DNA of 64,000 nucleotides from Crossiella equi (GTDB lineage Bacteria; Actinomycetota; Actinomycetes; Mycobacteriales; Pseudonocardiaceae): NCBI RefSeq assembly GCF_017876755.1, contig NZ_JAGIOO010000001.1, positions 8,603,786 to 8,667,785 of the forward strand, read 5' to 3'. Shown piece by piece: positions 32,583 to 40,373 of this stretch (position 1 is its first letter; each line of letters starts with the position of its first letter). The notes under the pieces were generated by a model. It saw only the letters and a program-made list of their open reading frames with translations, ran no database searches and was not told where the DNA came from. The position numbers and the translations under genes were made by a program.

Positions 32583-33233
32583 ATGACCGAGCTGACCACA
32601 CCGCGCCGCCGTGCCCGCCGCATGTCGCCGGAGCAGCGCCGCGAGGACCTGATCCGGGCCGCCCTGGAGCTGTACAGCACCCGCGCGCCCGAGCTGGTGT
32701 CGATCGACGACATCGCCGCGGCGGCCGACGTGTCCCGGGCGCTGTTCTACCGGTACTTCACCAACATCCGGGAGGTGCACGTCGCCGCGCTGGGCACCGC
32801 GGTGGACGAGCTGTGCGCGCGCCTGACCGAGCACACCGGGGACAGCCTGCTCGACCAGCTGCGACACGCCGTCACCACGTTCGTCGACTTCGCCGACACC
32901 TACGCCACCGCCTACATCGCGCTGCTGCGCAGCGGATCCGTGGTCGCCACCAGCGACACCGACACGCTGGTCGACCGGGTGCGGCACACCGCGGTGGACG
33001 AGATCCTGGCCCGCACCGGTGTCACCGGGCCCAGCCCGCTGATGCTGCTCACGCTGCGCTGCTGGGTGGCGGTGGTGGAGGGCACGCTGCTGACCTGGTT
33101 GCAGGAGCGCACCCTGGAGCGCGGGGAGCTGGTGGACTGGCTCATCGACCAGCTGGCCGCGATGGTCGCCGCCACCGCCACGCGCGACCCGTACGTCGCG
33201 GAGATGCTGACCAGGATCTCGCCGCAGGTCTGA
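32583..33233 (+). CDS. TetR-family regulator of the redox operon
   Basis: 216 residues. The N-terminal helix-turn-helix is LVSIDDIAAAADVSRALFYR followed by YFTNIREVH; the ligand domain is of the TetR_C group. It is the last gene of a five-gene operon, 13 bases after the reductase, so it is probably an autorepressor acting on the repeats at 28061-28089. The effector is likely to be the substrate of the operon. Nothing suggests truncation. Confidence 0.86.
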   Translation: MTELTTPRRRARRMSPEQRREDLIRAALELYSTRAPELVSIDDIAAAADVSRALFYRYFTNIREVHVAALGTAVDELCARLTEHTGDSLLDQLRHAVTTFVDFADTYATAYIALLRSGSVVATSDTDTLVDRVRHTAVDEILARTGVTGPSPLMLLTLRCWVAVVEGTLLTWLQERTLERGELVDWLIDQLAAMVAATATRDPYVAEMLTRISPQV

Positions 33234-33295
33234 AAGCGGTTCCGGATTGTGATGGGGATGACCCGTTCAGAGGTGGCTGGCGTGGTGATCAGTGC

Positions 33296-33460
33296 CCTAC
33301 GGTTCGTTCGCCGCAGTGCACGGGAAGCCGGTGGGAATCCGGCGTGGTCCTCGCCACTGTGACCGGGGAGCCCCCGTCCCCAAGCAGGCCACTGGACGTC
33401 TCGGCGTCTGGGAAGGTGCGGGACGAGGGTGGTGATCCGGGAGCCAGGAGACCGGCTGCG
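33296..33460 (+). ncRNA. Cobalamin (AdoCbl) riboswitch
   Basis: Conserved blocks appear in order: GGGAAGCCGGTGGGAATCCG (33322-33341), GGCCACTG (33388-33395), CTGGGAAGGTGCG (33408-33420) and the B12 box GAGCCAGGAGACCGGC (33441-33456). The element lies 40 bases upstream of cbtB, on the same strand. Ends are approximate. It would shut down the cobalt-uptake genes when cobalamin is plentiful. Confidence 0.9.
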
Positions 33461-33500
33461 GCACGTACGTCCACCGTCCACGAGGCATGGAGGAGAGCAC

Positions 33501-33686
33501 ATGTCTGCCGGAGCTCCCGTCGAACGCATTGTCCTGCCCACCTGGTCCTGGCTGGTCGCCGCGGCCGCCCTGATCGTGCTGTACGTCGTACTCCAGGAGA
33601 ACGGCATCGCGCTCGCGCACGCCGCCGAGGTCGTGCACGAGTTCGCCCACGACGGGCGGCACGCGCTCGGCGTCCCCTGCCACTGA
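33501..33686 (+). CDS. cbtB: CbtB-type small cobalt-transport subunit
   Basis: 61 residues: one transmembrane segment (WSWLVAAAALIVLYVVLQE) followed by a histidine-rich tail, HAAEVVHEFAHDGRHALG and a final CH, a presumed cobalt-binding site. This matches CbtB proteins, which are short and encoded just before CbtA. The ATG at 33501 follows GGAGGA. It is under the cobalamin riboswitch. The transporter is thought to bring in cobalt for B12 synthesis. Confidence 0.88.
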   Translation: MSAGAPVERIVLPTWSWLVAAAALIVLYVVLQENGIALAHAAEVVHEFAHDGRHALGVPCH

Positions 33687-33700
33687 ACGGGGACACGGGC

Positions 33701-34447
33701 ATGAGCGCACCCACTTTCGGTGCCACGCTGACCCGGGGCGCCCTCGCCGGCGTGCTCGCCGGGCTCGTCGCGGCCGCGGTCCAGTACTTCCTGGTGGAGA
33801 TCCCGATCGAGGCCGCGCTCGCGGTCGAGGAAGGCCGTCCGGCTGATCCGGCCGAGCTCGGGCACAGCCACGAGGAGATGTTCGACCGGGGCACGCAGCT
33901 GTTCGGCGGCATGCTGGCCGTGGTCGTCGTCGGACTGGCGATCGGCACGGTGTACGCCGTGGTCTACGCCCGGCTGCGCCACCGCCTGCCGGGCCGGGAC
34001 GACTTCTCCAGGTCGCTGCTGCTGGGCGGCCTGGGTTTCCTGACCGTCTCGCTGCTGCCGGGCCTGAAGTACCCGGCCAACCCACCTGGGGTCGGTGACC
34101 CGGACACCGTGAACGAGCGCACGATCCTATACTTCGCGGTGATCGTCGCCGGTCTGGTGCTGGTCAACCTGGCACCGTGGTTCGCCCGCCTGCTGGCGGC
34201 GCGGGGTGTCGACCGGCCACTTCGGATCGTCCTGTCCGGACTGTCCACAGTGGTCCTGCTCGTCCTGGTGGTCACGCTGCTGCCCGCCAACGACGACGCC
34301 ATCCCGGCCGACATCCCGGCGGGGCTGCTCTGGCAGTTCCGGCTGTACTCGCTGATCGAGCTGGCCAGCCTGTGGGCCGTCCTGGCCACCGCGTTCGGCC
34401 TGCTGCTGGCGCGCCAGCAGCGCAAGTCCCCCGTCCTGGCGGGCTGA
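33701..34447 (+). CDS. cbtA: CbtA-type cobalt transporter, membrane subunit
   Basis: 248 residues with about six hydrophobic segments. After the first segment comes a polar loop with the metal-like motif ELGHSHEEMF, and LPGLKYPANPPGVGDPDTV is the conserved CbtA loop. It starts at the ATG at 33701, 14 bases after cbtB. The longer open frame upstream runs through the riboswitch and is not coding. It is a predicted cobalt permease working with CbtB under B12 control. Confidence 0.88.
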   Translation: MSAPTFGATLTRGALAGVLAGLVAAAVQYFLVEIPIEAALAVEEGRPADPAELGHSHEEMFDRGTQLFGGMLAVVVVGLAIGTVYAVVYARLRHRLPGRDDFSRSLLLGGLGFLTVSLLPGLKYPANPPGVGDPDTVNERTILYFAVIVAGLVLVNLAPWFARLLAARGVDRPLRIVLSGLSTVVLLVLVVTLLPANDDAIPADIPAGLLWQFRLYSLIELASLWAVLATAFGLLLARQQRKSPVLAG

Positions 34448-34468
34448 GCGGTCCCGGCACCCCTGGCT

Positions 34469-34484
34469 CTAGGGCGCGCCCTAG
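34469..34484. promoter_or_regulatory. 16-base perfect palindrome before the methyltransferase gene
   Basis: CTAGGGCGCGCCCTAG is its own reverse complement and lies 10 bases upstream of the GTG at 34495. It also contains an 8-base rare-cutter-like core. It could be a regulator site or part of a hairpin near the ribosome site. No partner is known. Confidence 0.3.
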
Positions 34485-34494
34485 GCTGTCGGGG

Positions 34495-35313
34495 GTGCCG
34501 GAACACACTGACGCGCTGACCCGTTGGGGCGCCCACCTGTCCGACTGGGTCATCCCGGACGAGATCCTCGCCGCCACCGAGGAAACCCCGTGGGTCCTGC
34601 CCCGCCAGGTCTTCCGCCGCCGGGCCCGCACCCAGCTCGTCACCCCCAGCGGCGTCACCTACGAGACGGCACTCGCGGCCCTGACCCCGCCCGGCTCGGT
34701 GCTGGACGTCGGCGCCGGTGCGGGCGCGACCAGCCTGCCGCTGCTGGCGACCGGCCGGGTCACCTCGCTGACCGCCGTGGACGCCGACGCCGAGCTGCTG
34801 GACGCCTGCGCCGCCGGTGCGACGGCCCTGGGCATGCCGGTGCGGACCCTGCCGGGCTTCTGGCCCACCCTGGCCGAGGAGGCGGGTACCGCGGACGTCG
34901 TGGTCTGCGGGAACGTGCTCTACAACGTGCCGGAGCTGGCCCCGTTCGTGCGAGCGCTGACGGCCGCGGCCCGGCGGCTGGTCGTGGTGGAGACCGCGGC
35001 CCGGCACCCGTTGATCGACCTGAACCCGCTGTGGCGTCATTTCCACGGGATCGACCGGCCGGAGGGGCCCACGGTCGACCACCTGCTGCCCGCCCTGGCG
35101 GAGCTCGGCGTGACGCCGGAGGTGCGGCACTGGCGGCGGTCCTCGGAGCGTGATCACCAGGACCTGGCGAGCCTGGTGGAGACCACGCGGCGCCGGTTGT
35201 GCCTGCCGCCGTCGGCTCGGGAGGAGGTCGAGCGGGTGTTGCGGGAGCTGGCGCTGGATTCGGGGGCGACCGGGCGGGCGGTGGTGACGTTGAGCTGGCC
35301 GGGCGAGGCCTGA
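34495..35313 (+). CDS. SAM-dependent methyltransferase, class I
   Basis: 272 residues. Motif I is VLDVGAGAGATSLPLL near residue 67, with TAVDADAELLDAC following and DVVVCGNVLYNVPEL as motif IV. The rest does not identify a substrate. The GTG at 34495 is the first start after the palindrome and the cbtA stop; it is 47 bases from cbtA, so cotranscription with the cobalt genes is possible but unproven. The N-terminal 45 residues (HTDALTRWGAHLSDWVIPDE) resemble other small-molecule methyltransferases of actinomycetes. Confidence 0.75.
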   Translation: MPEHTDALTRWGAHLSDWVIPDEILAATEETPWVLPRQVFRRRARTQLVTPSGVTYETALAALTPPGSVLDVGAGAGATSLPLLATGRVTSLTAVDADAELLDACAAGATALGMPVRTLPGFWPTLAEEAGTADVVVCGNVLYNVPELAPFVRALTAAARRLVVVETAARHPLIDLNPLWRHFHGIDRPEGPTVDHLLPALAELGVTPEVRHWRRSSERDHQDLASLVETTRRRLCLPPSAREEVERVLRELALDSGATGRAVVTLSWPGEA

Positions 35314-35400
35314 CCCGGCTTCGGGGCCAGGCCGCGGGAACGGCCAGCACCGGGTGCGGGGTGGGCCAGTTGGGGTGGTCCGGGGGTGGTGGGTGCGGGG

Positions 35401-35631
35401 TCAGGCCGTGGCCGGGCGGGGGGCTCGGTGGGCTGTCGCCGGGCGCGGGTGGCGGGTTGGCTTGGCCGGACGGTCGGCGTGGGTGTCCAGCAGGGCCGGG
35501 AGGACGGCGCCTCGCGCGTCGCGGGCGGGTGTGGTGTCGCCCGTGTGGTCCAGCGCCGCCGGGAGGACCATCAGGGTCAGCAGGGCCAGGGCGAAGGTGG
35601 TTCCCGTCCAGATCAGCACCGTGGTCAGCAT
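35401..35631 (-). CDS. Small hypothetical membrane protein
   Basis: 76 residues: one hydrophobic segment (LTTVLIWTGTTFALALLTLM) and then a tail rich in Arg, Pro, Thr and His. The ATG at 35631 is preceded by AGGAGAC at good spacing, the main support for it being real. I recognise no family. It faces the methyltransferase gene. A longer antisense frame covers the same DNA, so the call remains tentative. Confidence 0.45.
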   Translation of the reverse strand: MLTTVLIWTGTTFALALLTLMVLPAALDHTGDTTPARDARGAVLPALLDTHADRPAKPTRHPRPATAHRAPRPATA

Positions 35632-35963
35632 GTCCGTCTCCTGTCGTTCGCCGGTGGTACCAGTGTGCGGCCGACCTGGGGTTTCGCGGATCGGTCGTCG
35701 GGTCGGGGCCGGGTCGGCCGAGTGGCTGGTCGCGCGGATAGCCGTTCACCTGGGTGGGTGACATGCGTGGGCGGTACCCACTTTTGTGGTCGGCCGGATG
35801 GCCAGGTGGGGGGCGTGCGTGTCCGTCGACCGGTGGACACCGTCGGGGTGCGTGTTCGCGCGACAAATGTGGGTGGACGTGACCGATGTCGGTGCCTGTG
35901 TTGTCGGGTTGGCTTGTCCCCAGGAGCAAGTTGCCCGGACAAGTCGACTGTGGGAGGGACCGG
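35632..35963. other. Intergenic region before the LuxR pair
   Basis: 332 bases without a convincing gene. It contains T- and G-rich stretches on the plus strand (for example TGGGTGGGTGACATGCGTGG) and presumably carries divergent promoters for the small membrane protein and the LuxR-type pair. I see no clear operator. Confidence 0.4.
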
Positions 35964-36578
35964 ATGGGTGAGCCGGTGCGCGTCAGCGTGGTCGCCATGG
36001 ACCCGATGCTGGAGGCGGGCGCGACGGGGGCGTTGCGCAGCTGCCCCGACGTGGTCGTGGAGGACGGGGGCGCGGTGAGCGTGGTGATCGTGGACGCGGT
36101 CGCCGACGGTGTGCTCGACCTGGTGCGGGAGACCCGGAACGCCCCGCACCGCCCCGAGGTGGTCCTGGTGGCCACCGATCTGGCCCCGGCCGAGGCGCTG
36201 CACGCCATCGCGGCCGGTGCCCGGGGGCTGCTGCGGCGGCGGGAGGCCAGCGCGGACCGGCTGGCGCGCACGGTGCTGGCCGCGGCCAGCGGGGACTGCA
36301 CGGTGCCGCCGGACATGCTCGACGAGCTGCTTGAGCACGGCGCGGGCCTGCGCACCACCACGCGCGGAGCCTCCTCCTTCGGCGGGGCGACCCTCAACGA
36401 CCGCGAGCGCGAGGTGCTGCGCCTGGTCGCGGACGGGCACGAGACCGGCGAGATCGCGCAGGAGCTGTGTTACTCCCCGCGCACCGTGGTCAGCGTCGTG
36501 CACGACATCACCCACCGCTTCCGGCTGCGCAACCGCGCGCACGCGGTGGCCTGGGCGATCCGGGCGGGTGTGCTGTGA
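35964..36578 (+). CDS. LuxR-type regulator, first of an overlapping pair
   Basis: 204 residues from the ATG at 35964 behind GGAGGGA. The C-terminal LuxR helix-turn-helix is clear: LNDREREVLRLVADGHETGE and then IAQELCYSPRTVVSVVHDI. The N-terminal 125 residues look like a degenerate receiver domain (VRVSVVAMDPMLEAG, then VSVVIVDAV), but a normal acidic pocket and the usual KPF-type lysine are not evident. No kinase gene is adjacent, so it is likely a phosphorylation-independent response-regulator-like protein. Its stop overlaps the start of the next gene (GTGA). Confidence 0.8.
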   Translation: MGEPVRVSVVAMDPMLEAGATGALRSCPDVVVEDGGAVSVVIVDAVADGVLDLVRETRNAPHRPEVVLVATDLAPAEALHAIAAGARGLLRRREASADRLARTVLAAASGDCTVPPDMLDELLEHGAGLRTTTRGASSFGGATLNDREREVLRLVADGHETGEIAQELCYSPRTVVSVVHDITHRFRLRNRAHAVAWAIRAGVL

Positions 36579-37153
36579 CGGCCGCGCTGAACGTCCGCCT
36601 CAACGCCACCTCGGACTGGGACACCGAGGCCCGCGAGCTGCTGGCCCGCGCCGGGGTCGAGGTCTCCTCCGACGCCCCCGTGGTCCTGGCGGCGGGCCAG
36701 ACCGTGGACGACGCGCTGGCCGCGGGCGAGGTCCCGGACGGGCGGCGGCTGATGGTGCTGGCCGACAGCTTCGCCACCGACGGGGTGCTGCGGGCGGTCC
36801 GGGCCGGGGCGAGCGTGCTGCTCACCCACGGCCAGACCACCACGCACCGCCTGGTCGAGGCCGTCCGGGCCGCCCACCACGGCGACGGCAGGCTGCCCTC
36901 GGACGTGCTGGTGCGCCTGCTCTCCGGCGCGGACGCCCCCGCCGAACCGGTCACCGCGCCCCGGGCGCTGACCGTGCGGCAGACCGCCGTGCTCACGCTC
37001 ATGGCCGACGGGCACGGCAACGCCGCGATCGCCCGCTCGCTGTCCTGCTCCGAGCACACCGTCAAGAACGTGATCTACGAGCTGATGGCGCGGCTGCAGG
37101 TGCGCAACCGCTCGCACGCGGTGGCCCGGGCGGTGCGGGCCGGACTGATCTGA
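36575..37153 (+). CDS. LuxR-type regulator, second of an overlapping pair
   Basis: 192 residues from the GTG at 36575. The C-terminal helix-turn-helix is LTVRQTAVLTLMADGHGNAA followed by IARSLSCSEHTVKNVIYELM. The N-terminus is short and receiver-like but without an obvious phosphoacceptor aspartate. Translational coupling and a shared domain plan with the preceding gene suggest a tandem duplication and possibly a heterodimer. The two differ most in the N-terminal part. Targets are unknown. Confidence 0.78.
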   Translation: MTAALNVRLNATSDWDTEARELLARAGVEVSSDAPVVLAAGQTVDDALAAGEVPDGRRLMVLADSFATDGVLRAVRAGASVLLTHGQTTTHRLVEAVRAAHHGDGRLPSDVLVRLLSGADAPAEPVTAPRALTVRQTAVLTLMADGHGNAAIARSLSCSEHTVKNVIYELMARLQVRNRSHAVARAVRAGLI

Positions 37154-37162
37154 GGAGGAGGC

Positions 37163-37645
37163 TCAGCCCGGGTGGACCTGCTCGCGCAGGATGTCGCCGT
37201 GGCCCGCGTGCCGGGCGAACTCCTGGATCATGAGCAGGTAGATCCAGCGCAGGCTGACCGTGCCGACCGACGGGTGGTACCGGGTGGTGTCCAGGTCGAG
37301 GCCCGCGGTGATCGAGCGGGCGCGCTCGCCCGCCCGCTCGAACTCCGCGATCACGTCCTCGACCGCCTCCCCGGCGGGGACGGTGAAACTGGCCTCGCCG
37401 ACCATCGCACCGTCGCATTCGGACTCCGGCAGCCCGCCCACGATGTGCTGGAACCACTTCCGCTCGGCGAACGCGGCGTGCTTGAGCAGCCCGACCGGGG
37501 TCGTCTGGGACGGGACGAGGCGGCGGCGCGACTCCGCCTCGGACAGGCCGCGCACGGTGGCGACCAGCTCGGCCCGGCAGTGGTCGAGCAGGTAGTCCAG
37601 CAGCTCGCGCTCGGGGCTGGCCGTCAGGCGGGTAGGGGTGATCAT
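37163..37645 (-). CDS. DinB/DUF664-family protein
   Basis: 160 residues, four-helix-bundle DinB fold. It shows LLDHCRAELVATVRGLSEAE, then GLLKHAAFAERKWFQ with a first metal-ligand histidine, and IQEFARHAGHGDILREQ with the last two. Actinobacterial members include mycothiol-dependent transferases, but most are uncharacterised. The start at 37645 gives the usual family length; the longer frame adds an arginine-rich tail. It converges on the LuxR pair with only 9 bases between stops. Confidence 0.8.
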   Translation of the reverse strand: MITPTRLTASPERELLDYLLDHCRAELVATVRGLSEAESRRRLVPSQTTPVGLLKHAAFAERKWFQHIVGGLPESECDGAMVGEASFTVPAGEAVEDVIAEFERAGERARSITAGLDLDTTRYHPSVGTVSLRWIYLLMIQEFARHAGHGDILREQVHPG

Positions 37646-37865
37646 CGCTGGTGAGGTCCTCTCACGGCAGTGGGAACGAAGGCAGGGCAAGGCGATCCGG
37701 GTTCGTGCGCGAGTGCGCGGAGCCGACCGGTCCGAGAGTGGAACGCGGGTCGGGATGAGGAGGATGCCGAGACCGGCCTGTCCACGGACGTCACGTCCGG
37801 GCCGCCGCAGAGGTCTCGCCGGTGCTGACGCTACCGCGCCGGGCGAGGGGGAGTCCACCGGATAA

Positions 37866-37895
37866 CCGCGGGTGCCCGGAGCCGGGCACCCGCGG
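37866..37895 (-). terminator. Strong GC hairpin after the glycosyltransferase gene
   Basis: CCGCGGGTGCCCGG (37866-37879) pairs perfectly with CCGGGCACCCGCGG (37882-37895); the innermost pairs must open to form a loop. It lies 7 bases beyond the glycosyltransferase stop codon. There is no T-run, as often in actinomycetes. Confidence 0.65.
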
Positions 37896-37902
37896 CGGTG
37901 GT

Positions 37903-39117
37903 TCAGAGCAGGCGGGCCAGGTCGGCGGGCAGCTCGGCCAGCTCCGGCAGTGCCAGCGTCGCGGCCTGGGCCATCCGGGCCCGCCGGGTGTAGGCGTAGT
38001 CGCCGAGCACCTGGGTGACCATCGAGGTCACCATCCCGGTGGTGGGCTGCTCGGTGGCGGTGACACCCAGGCCCAGCTCGGTGACGCGCGCGCCGTCGTG
38101 CGGCTGGTCGCCCATGCCCGGCAGCACGACCATCGGCGTGGCGGCGCGCAGCGCCTCCCGGATGCCGTTGTAACCGCCGTGCGTGATGAACAGGTCCGCC
38201 ACCTCCAGCACCAGCGGCTGCGGGGCGTGCTCGACCAGGCGCACGTGCGGGGCCGGGTCGAGGCCGTCGGTCTGGAGGCCGCCGGTGACCACCAGGGCGT
38301 CGCAGTCCAGTGCGGACAGTGTCTCGACGATGGCGGGCAACGACTTCTCCGGGGCGCAGACCAGCGGCAGCTGCTCGGCGAACTCCGGCGGCATGTTCCG
38401 CAGGATCGGCAGCGCGGTGCCCAGGGCCGCGTAGACGAACGGGCGCGAGCGCGGCAGCTCGGCGACCCAGGCCGGGAGGCGTTCGCCCTGGCGGGTCAGC
38501 ACCGGCTGGCGGTAGCGGCTGACCGGGCCGGTCTCGAAGGCGGCGAAGCTGAACTCCTCGGGCACGTAGTCCACCCGGCCGTGGCGGTAGACCGCCTCCA
38601 CCGGCAGGGCGCCCGGCTTGCCCAGCGCGTTCCAGTGCGCGGTCAGGGCCTCGGCGGCGACCGCCGGGTCCAGCAGGTTGGACGCGCCGCCGGGCAGCGA
38701 CACGTGCGGCAGGCCCAGCAGCTCGGCGGCCAGCAGGCTGCCGAACTCGGTGTCGTCGCGCAGCACCAGGTCCGGCTGGACGCGCTCGGCCAGGGCCCGC
38801 ACCGCGTGCGCGGTCTCCAGCACCTGCGGGCTGCCCAGCATCCGGCCCAGGCCCGGGGCGGCGGCGACCTTGCCGTCCGCGTCGCCCATGCCCGCCATGG
38901 CCTTCGTGATCGCTTCCGGGTCGCCGTTGGCCAGCGCCGCCAGCAGGTCCGGCAGGACGCCGTGCACCTCGACGTTGCCCGCGGCCTTCACGTGTCCGGA
39001 CAGGCTCTCCGGGCAGGCCACGCTGACCCGGTGCCCGGCCGCGAGCAGCGGGGCCAGGGCGATGGCCAGGGAACGCGTGTGCGACGGGCTGCCCATCACC
39101 GTGGCGAGTACGTGCAT
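37903..39117 (-). CDS. Macrolide-type UDP-glycosyltransferase (GT1)
   Basis: 404 residues, two Rossmann-like domains of the GT-B fold. The N-terminal acceptor domain starts MHVLATVMGSPSHTRSLAIA. The nucleotide-sugar site near the C-terminus shows VRLVEHAPQPLVLEVADLF, then ITHGGYNGIREAL and PGMGDQPHDG. It belongs to the MGT/OleD-like group that glycosylates macrolides and other small hydrophobic compounds, often for inactivation. It starts at the ATG at 39117 behind AAGGGGG. The divergent TetR gene and the palindrome between them suggest induction by a compound, fitting a detoxification or self-protection role. Confidence 0.83.
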   Translation of the reverse strand: MHVLATVMGSPSHTRSLAIALAPLLAAGHRVSVACPESLSGHVKAAGNVEVHGVLPDLLAALANGDPEAITKAMAGMGDADGKVAAAPGLGRMLGSPQVLETAHAVRALAERVQPDLVLRDDTEFGSLLAAELLGLPHVSLPGGASNLLDPAVAAEALTAHWNALGKPGALPVEAVYRHGRVDYVPEEFSFAAFETGPVSRYRQPVLTRQGERLPAWVAELPRSRPFVYAALGTALPILRNMPPEFAEQLPLVCAPEKSLPAIVETLSALDCDALVVTGGLQTDGLDPAPHVRLVEHAPQPLVLEVADLFITHGGYNGIREALRAATPMVVLPGMGDQPHDGARVTELGLGVTATEQPTTGMVTSMVTQVLGDYAYTRRARMAQAATLALPELAELPADLARLL

Positions 39118-39164
39118 CGACAGAACCCCCTTAATCGGAAAATCCCTTCCGCTTAAGGATGCGG

Positions 39165-39180
39165 AAACGGAATTCCGTTT
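39165..39180. promoter_or_regulatory. Perfect 16-base palindrome between glycosyltransferase and tetR
   Basis: AAACGGAATTCCGTTT is a perfect palindrome located 48 bases from the glycosyltransferase start and 26 bases from the tetR start, in an AT-rich patch of an otherwise G+C-rich gap. It is the likely operator of the TetR protein for both divergent genes. Confidence 0.65.
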
Positions 39181-39205
39181 GTCAAGGGCCGGTTGACGTG
39201 CGAGG

Positions 39206-39793
39206 ATGTCCGCTGTGTCGGATTCGTCGAGCTCTCCGGGGCAGCTGCGCGCCGACGCGGCCCGGAACGAGACCAAGGTCCTGTGCGCGGCCCGCGCGGT
39301 CTTCGCCGAACAGGGCGAGCACGCGCTGATCGAGGACATCGCGGCCCGCGCGGGGGTCGGCGTGGGCACGGTCTACCGCCGCTTCGGCAACAAGCGCGGC
39401 CTGCTGCTGGCGGTCATCACCGCCAGCATGGCCGAGCTGCGGCGCGAGGTGACCGAGCTGGAGCTGGGCGAGGACGCGCTGGCCGCCCTCACCGCCGTGG
39501 TCACCAGGCTGTTGGAGCACGGTCAGCGGGAACGGCACCTGATCCTGCTGGTCGCACCGGGGGAGCGCAAGCACCCGGTGCCCGAGGACGCGCGCGAGAT
39601 CATGCACGGCGTGGTGGGCCGCCTGCTGGCCCGCGCCCGGCGCGACGGGCAGGTGCGCCCGGAGGTCACCGTGACCACCCTGGTCTCGCTGCTGCGCGGG
39701 CTGATGATCGGCGTGCTGGAGCACCCGGACGGCGACTGGCGCACCGGCGTGGACGTCGTGGTGCGCGGCATCCGGAGCGGCCCGACCGCGTGA
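39206..39793 (+). CDS. TetR-family regulator divergent from the glycosyltransferase
   Basis: 195 residues. The helix-turn-helix reads ALIEDIAARAGVGVGTVYRR and then FGNKRGLLLAV. The C-terminal domain is of the common small-ligand TetR type. It starts at the ATG at 39206. By position it should repress itself and the glycosyltransferase through the palindrome at 39165-39180, releasing in the presence of the acceptor compound. The 3' end converges on the lectin gene, with 27 bases between stops. Confidence 0.86.
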   Translation: MSAVSDSSSSPGQLRADAARNETKVLCAARAVFAEQGEHALIEDIAARAGVGVGTVYRRFGNKRGLLLAVITASMAELRREVTELELGEDALAALTAVVTRLLEHGQRERHLILLVAPGERKHPVPEDAREIMHGVVGRLLARARRDGQVRPEVTVTTLVSLLRGLMIGVLEHPDGDWRTGVDVVVRGIRSGPTA

Positions 39794-39820
39794 ACGCGGC
39801 CGGGCCGTTCCCCAGCCCGG

Positions 39821-40363
39821 TCAGGCCGGTGGGGTCCACTGCTCGATGGACCACTTCTGCCAGCGGACGTTCTGGCAGCCGCGCTGCACCACGTCCGAGC
39901 CCGGCCGGTGGTGCACGTACCCGGCAGTCAGGCACATGTCGGTGTGCTGGAACCGGTACTCCAGCACGATGTTGATGACATCGCGCTGCACCCTGCGGAT
40001 CCGCTGCTCGGGCGTGTTCGCACAGGGCTGGAGCACCACGTCCGCACCCTCGGCGGTGCCCCCGCCCAGCACCGTGGCGCACAGGCCGGACGTGGCGTGC
40101 CGCAGGCTCAGCCAGGTGAAGGTGGTGTCGTGCCAGATCCGTTGCCAGGTCTGGCCCTTGGACTTGTCGCACTTCTCGTAGCCGACGTAGGTGCCCGGGT
40201 CCGCGCCGCCCCACAGCGGGGCCAGGCAGCCCTTGCCGCCCTCGTCGGACCAGGAGGAGTGCTCCCAGAGTTCCGCCTCCTCCGCCGCGTGGGCGGGGGA
40301 GAGGCCGAGCGTGGTGAGGAGTCCGGCGGTGGCCAGGGCCAGCGCGGGCAGTCGTGCTCTCAT
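39821..40363 (-). CDS. Secreted ricin-type (beta-trefoil) lectin-like protein
   Basis: 180 residues with a Sec signal peptide (RARLPALALATAGLLTTLGL to AHA, cleavage about residue 26). The mature part looks like one ricin-B-type domain: repeats with CLAPL, QTWQRI, GLCATVLGGGTAEGADVVLQ, CLTAGYV and QKWSIEQW, including two QxW motifs. The cysteines suggest disulfides. Of two close ATGs I prefer 40363, which is 6 bases after GGGAG; the one at 40369 touches it. It begins 10 bases after the stop of the giant secreted protein, so it is coupled to it. It probably binds sugars on a target surface or on its partner. Confidence 0.8.
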   Translation of the reverse strand: MRARLPALALATAGLLTTLGLSPAHAAEEAELWEHSSWSDEGGKGCLAPLWGGADPGTYVGYEKCDKSKGQTWQRIWHDTTFTWLSLRHATSGLCATVLGGGTAEGADVVLQPCANTPEQRIRRVQRDVINIVLEYRFQHTDMCLTAGYVHHRPGSDVVQRGCQNVRWQKWSIEQWTPPA

Positions 40364-40373
40364 CGTCATCTCC

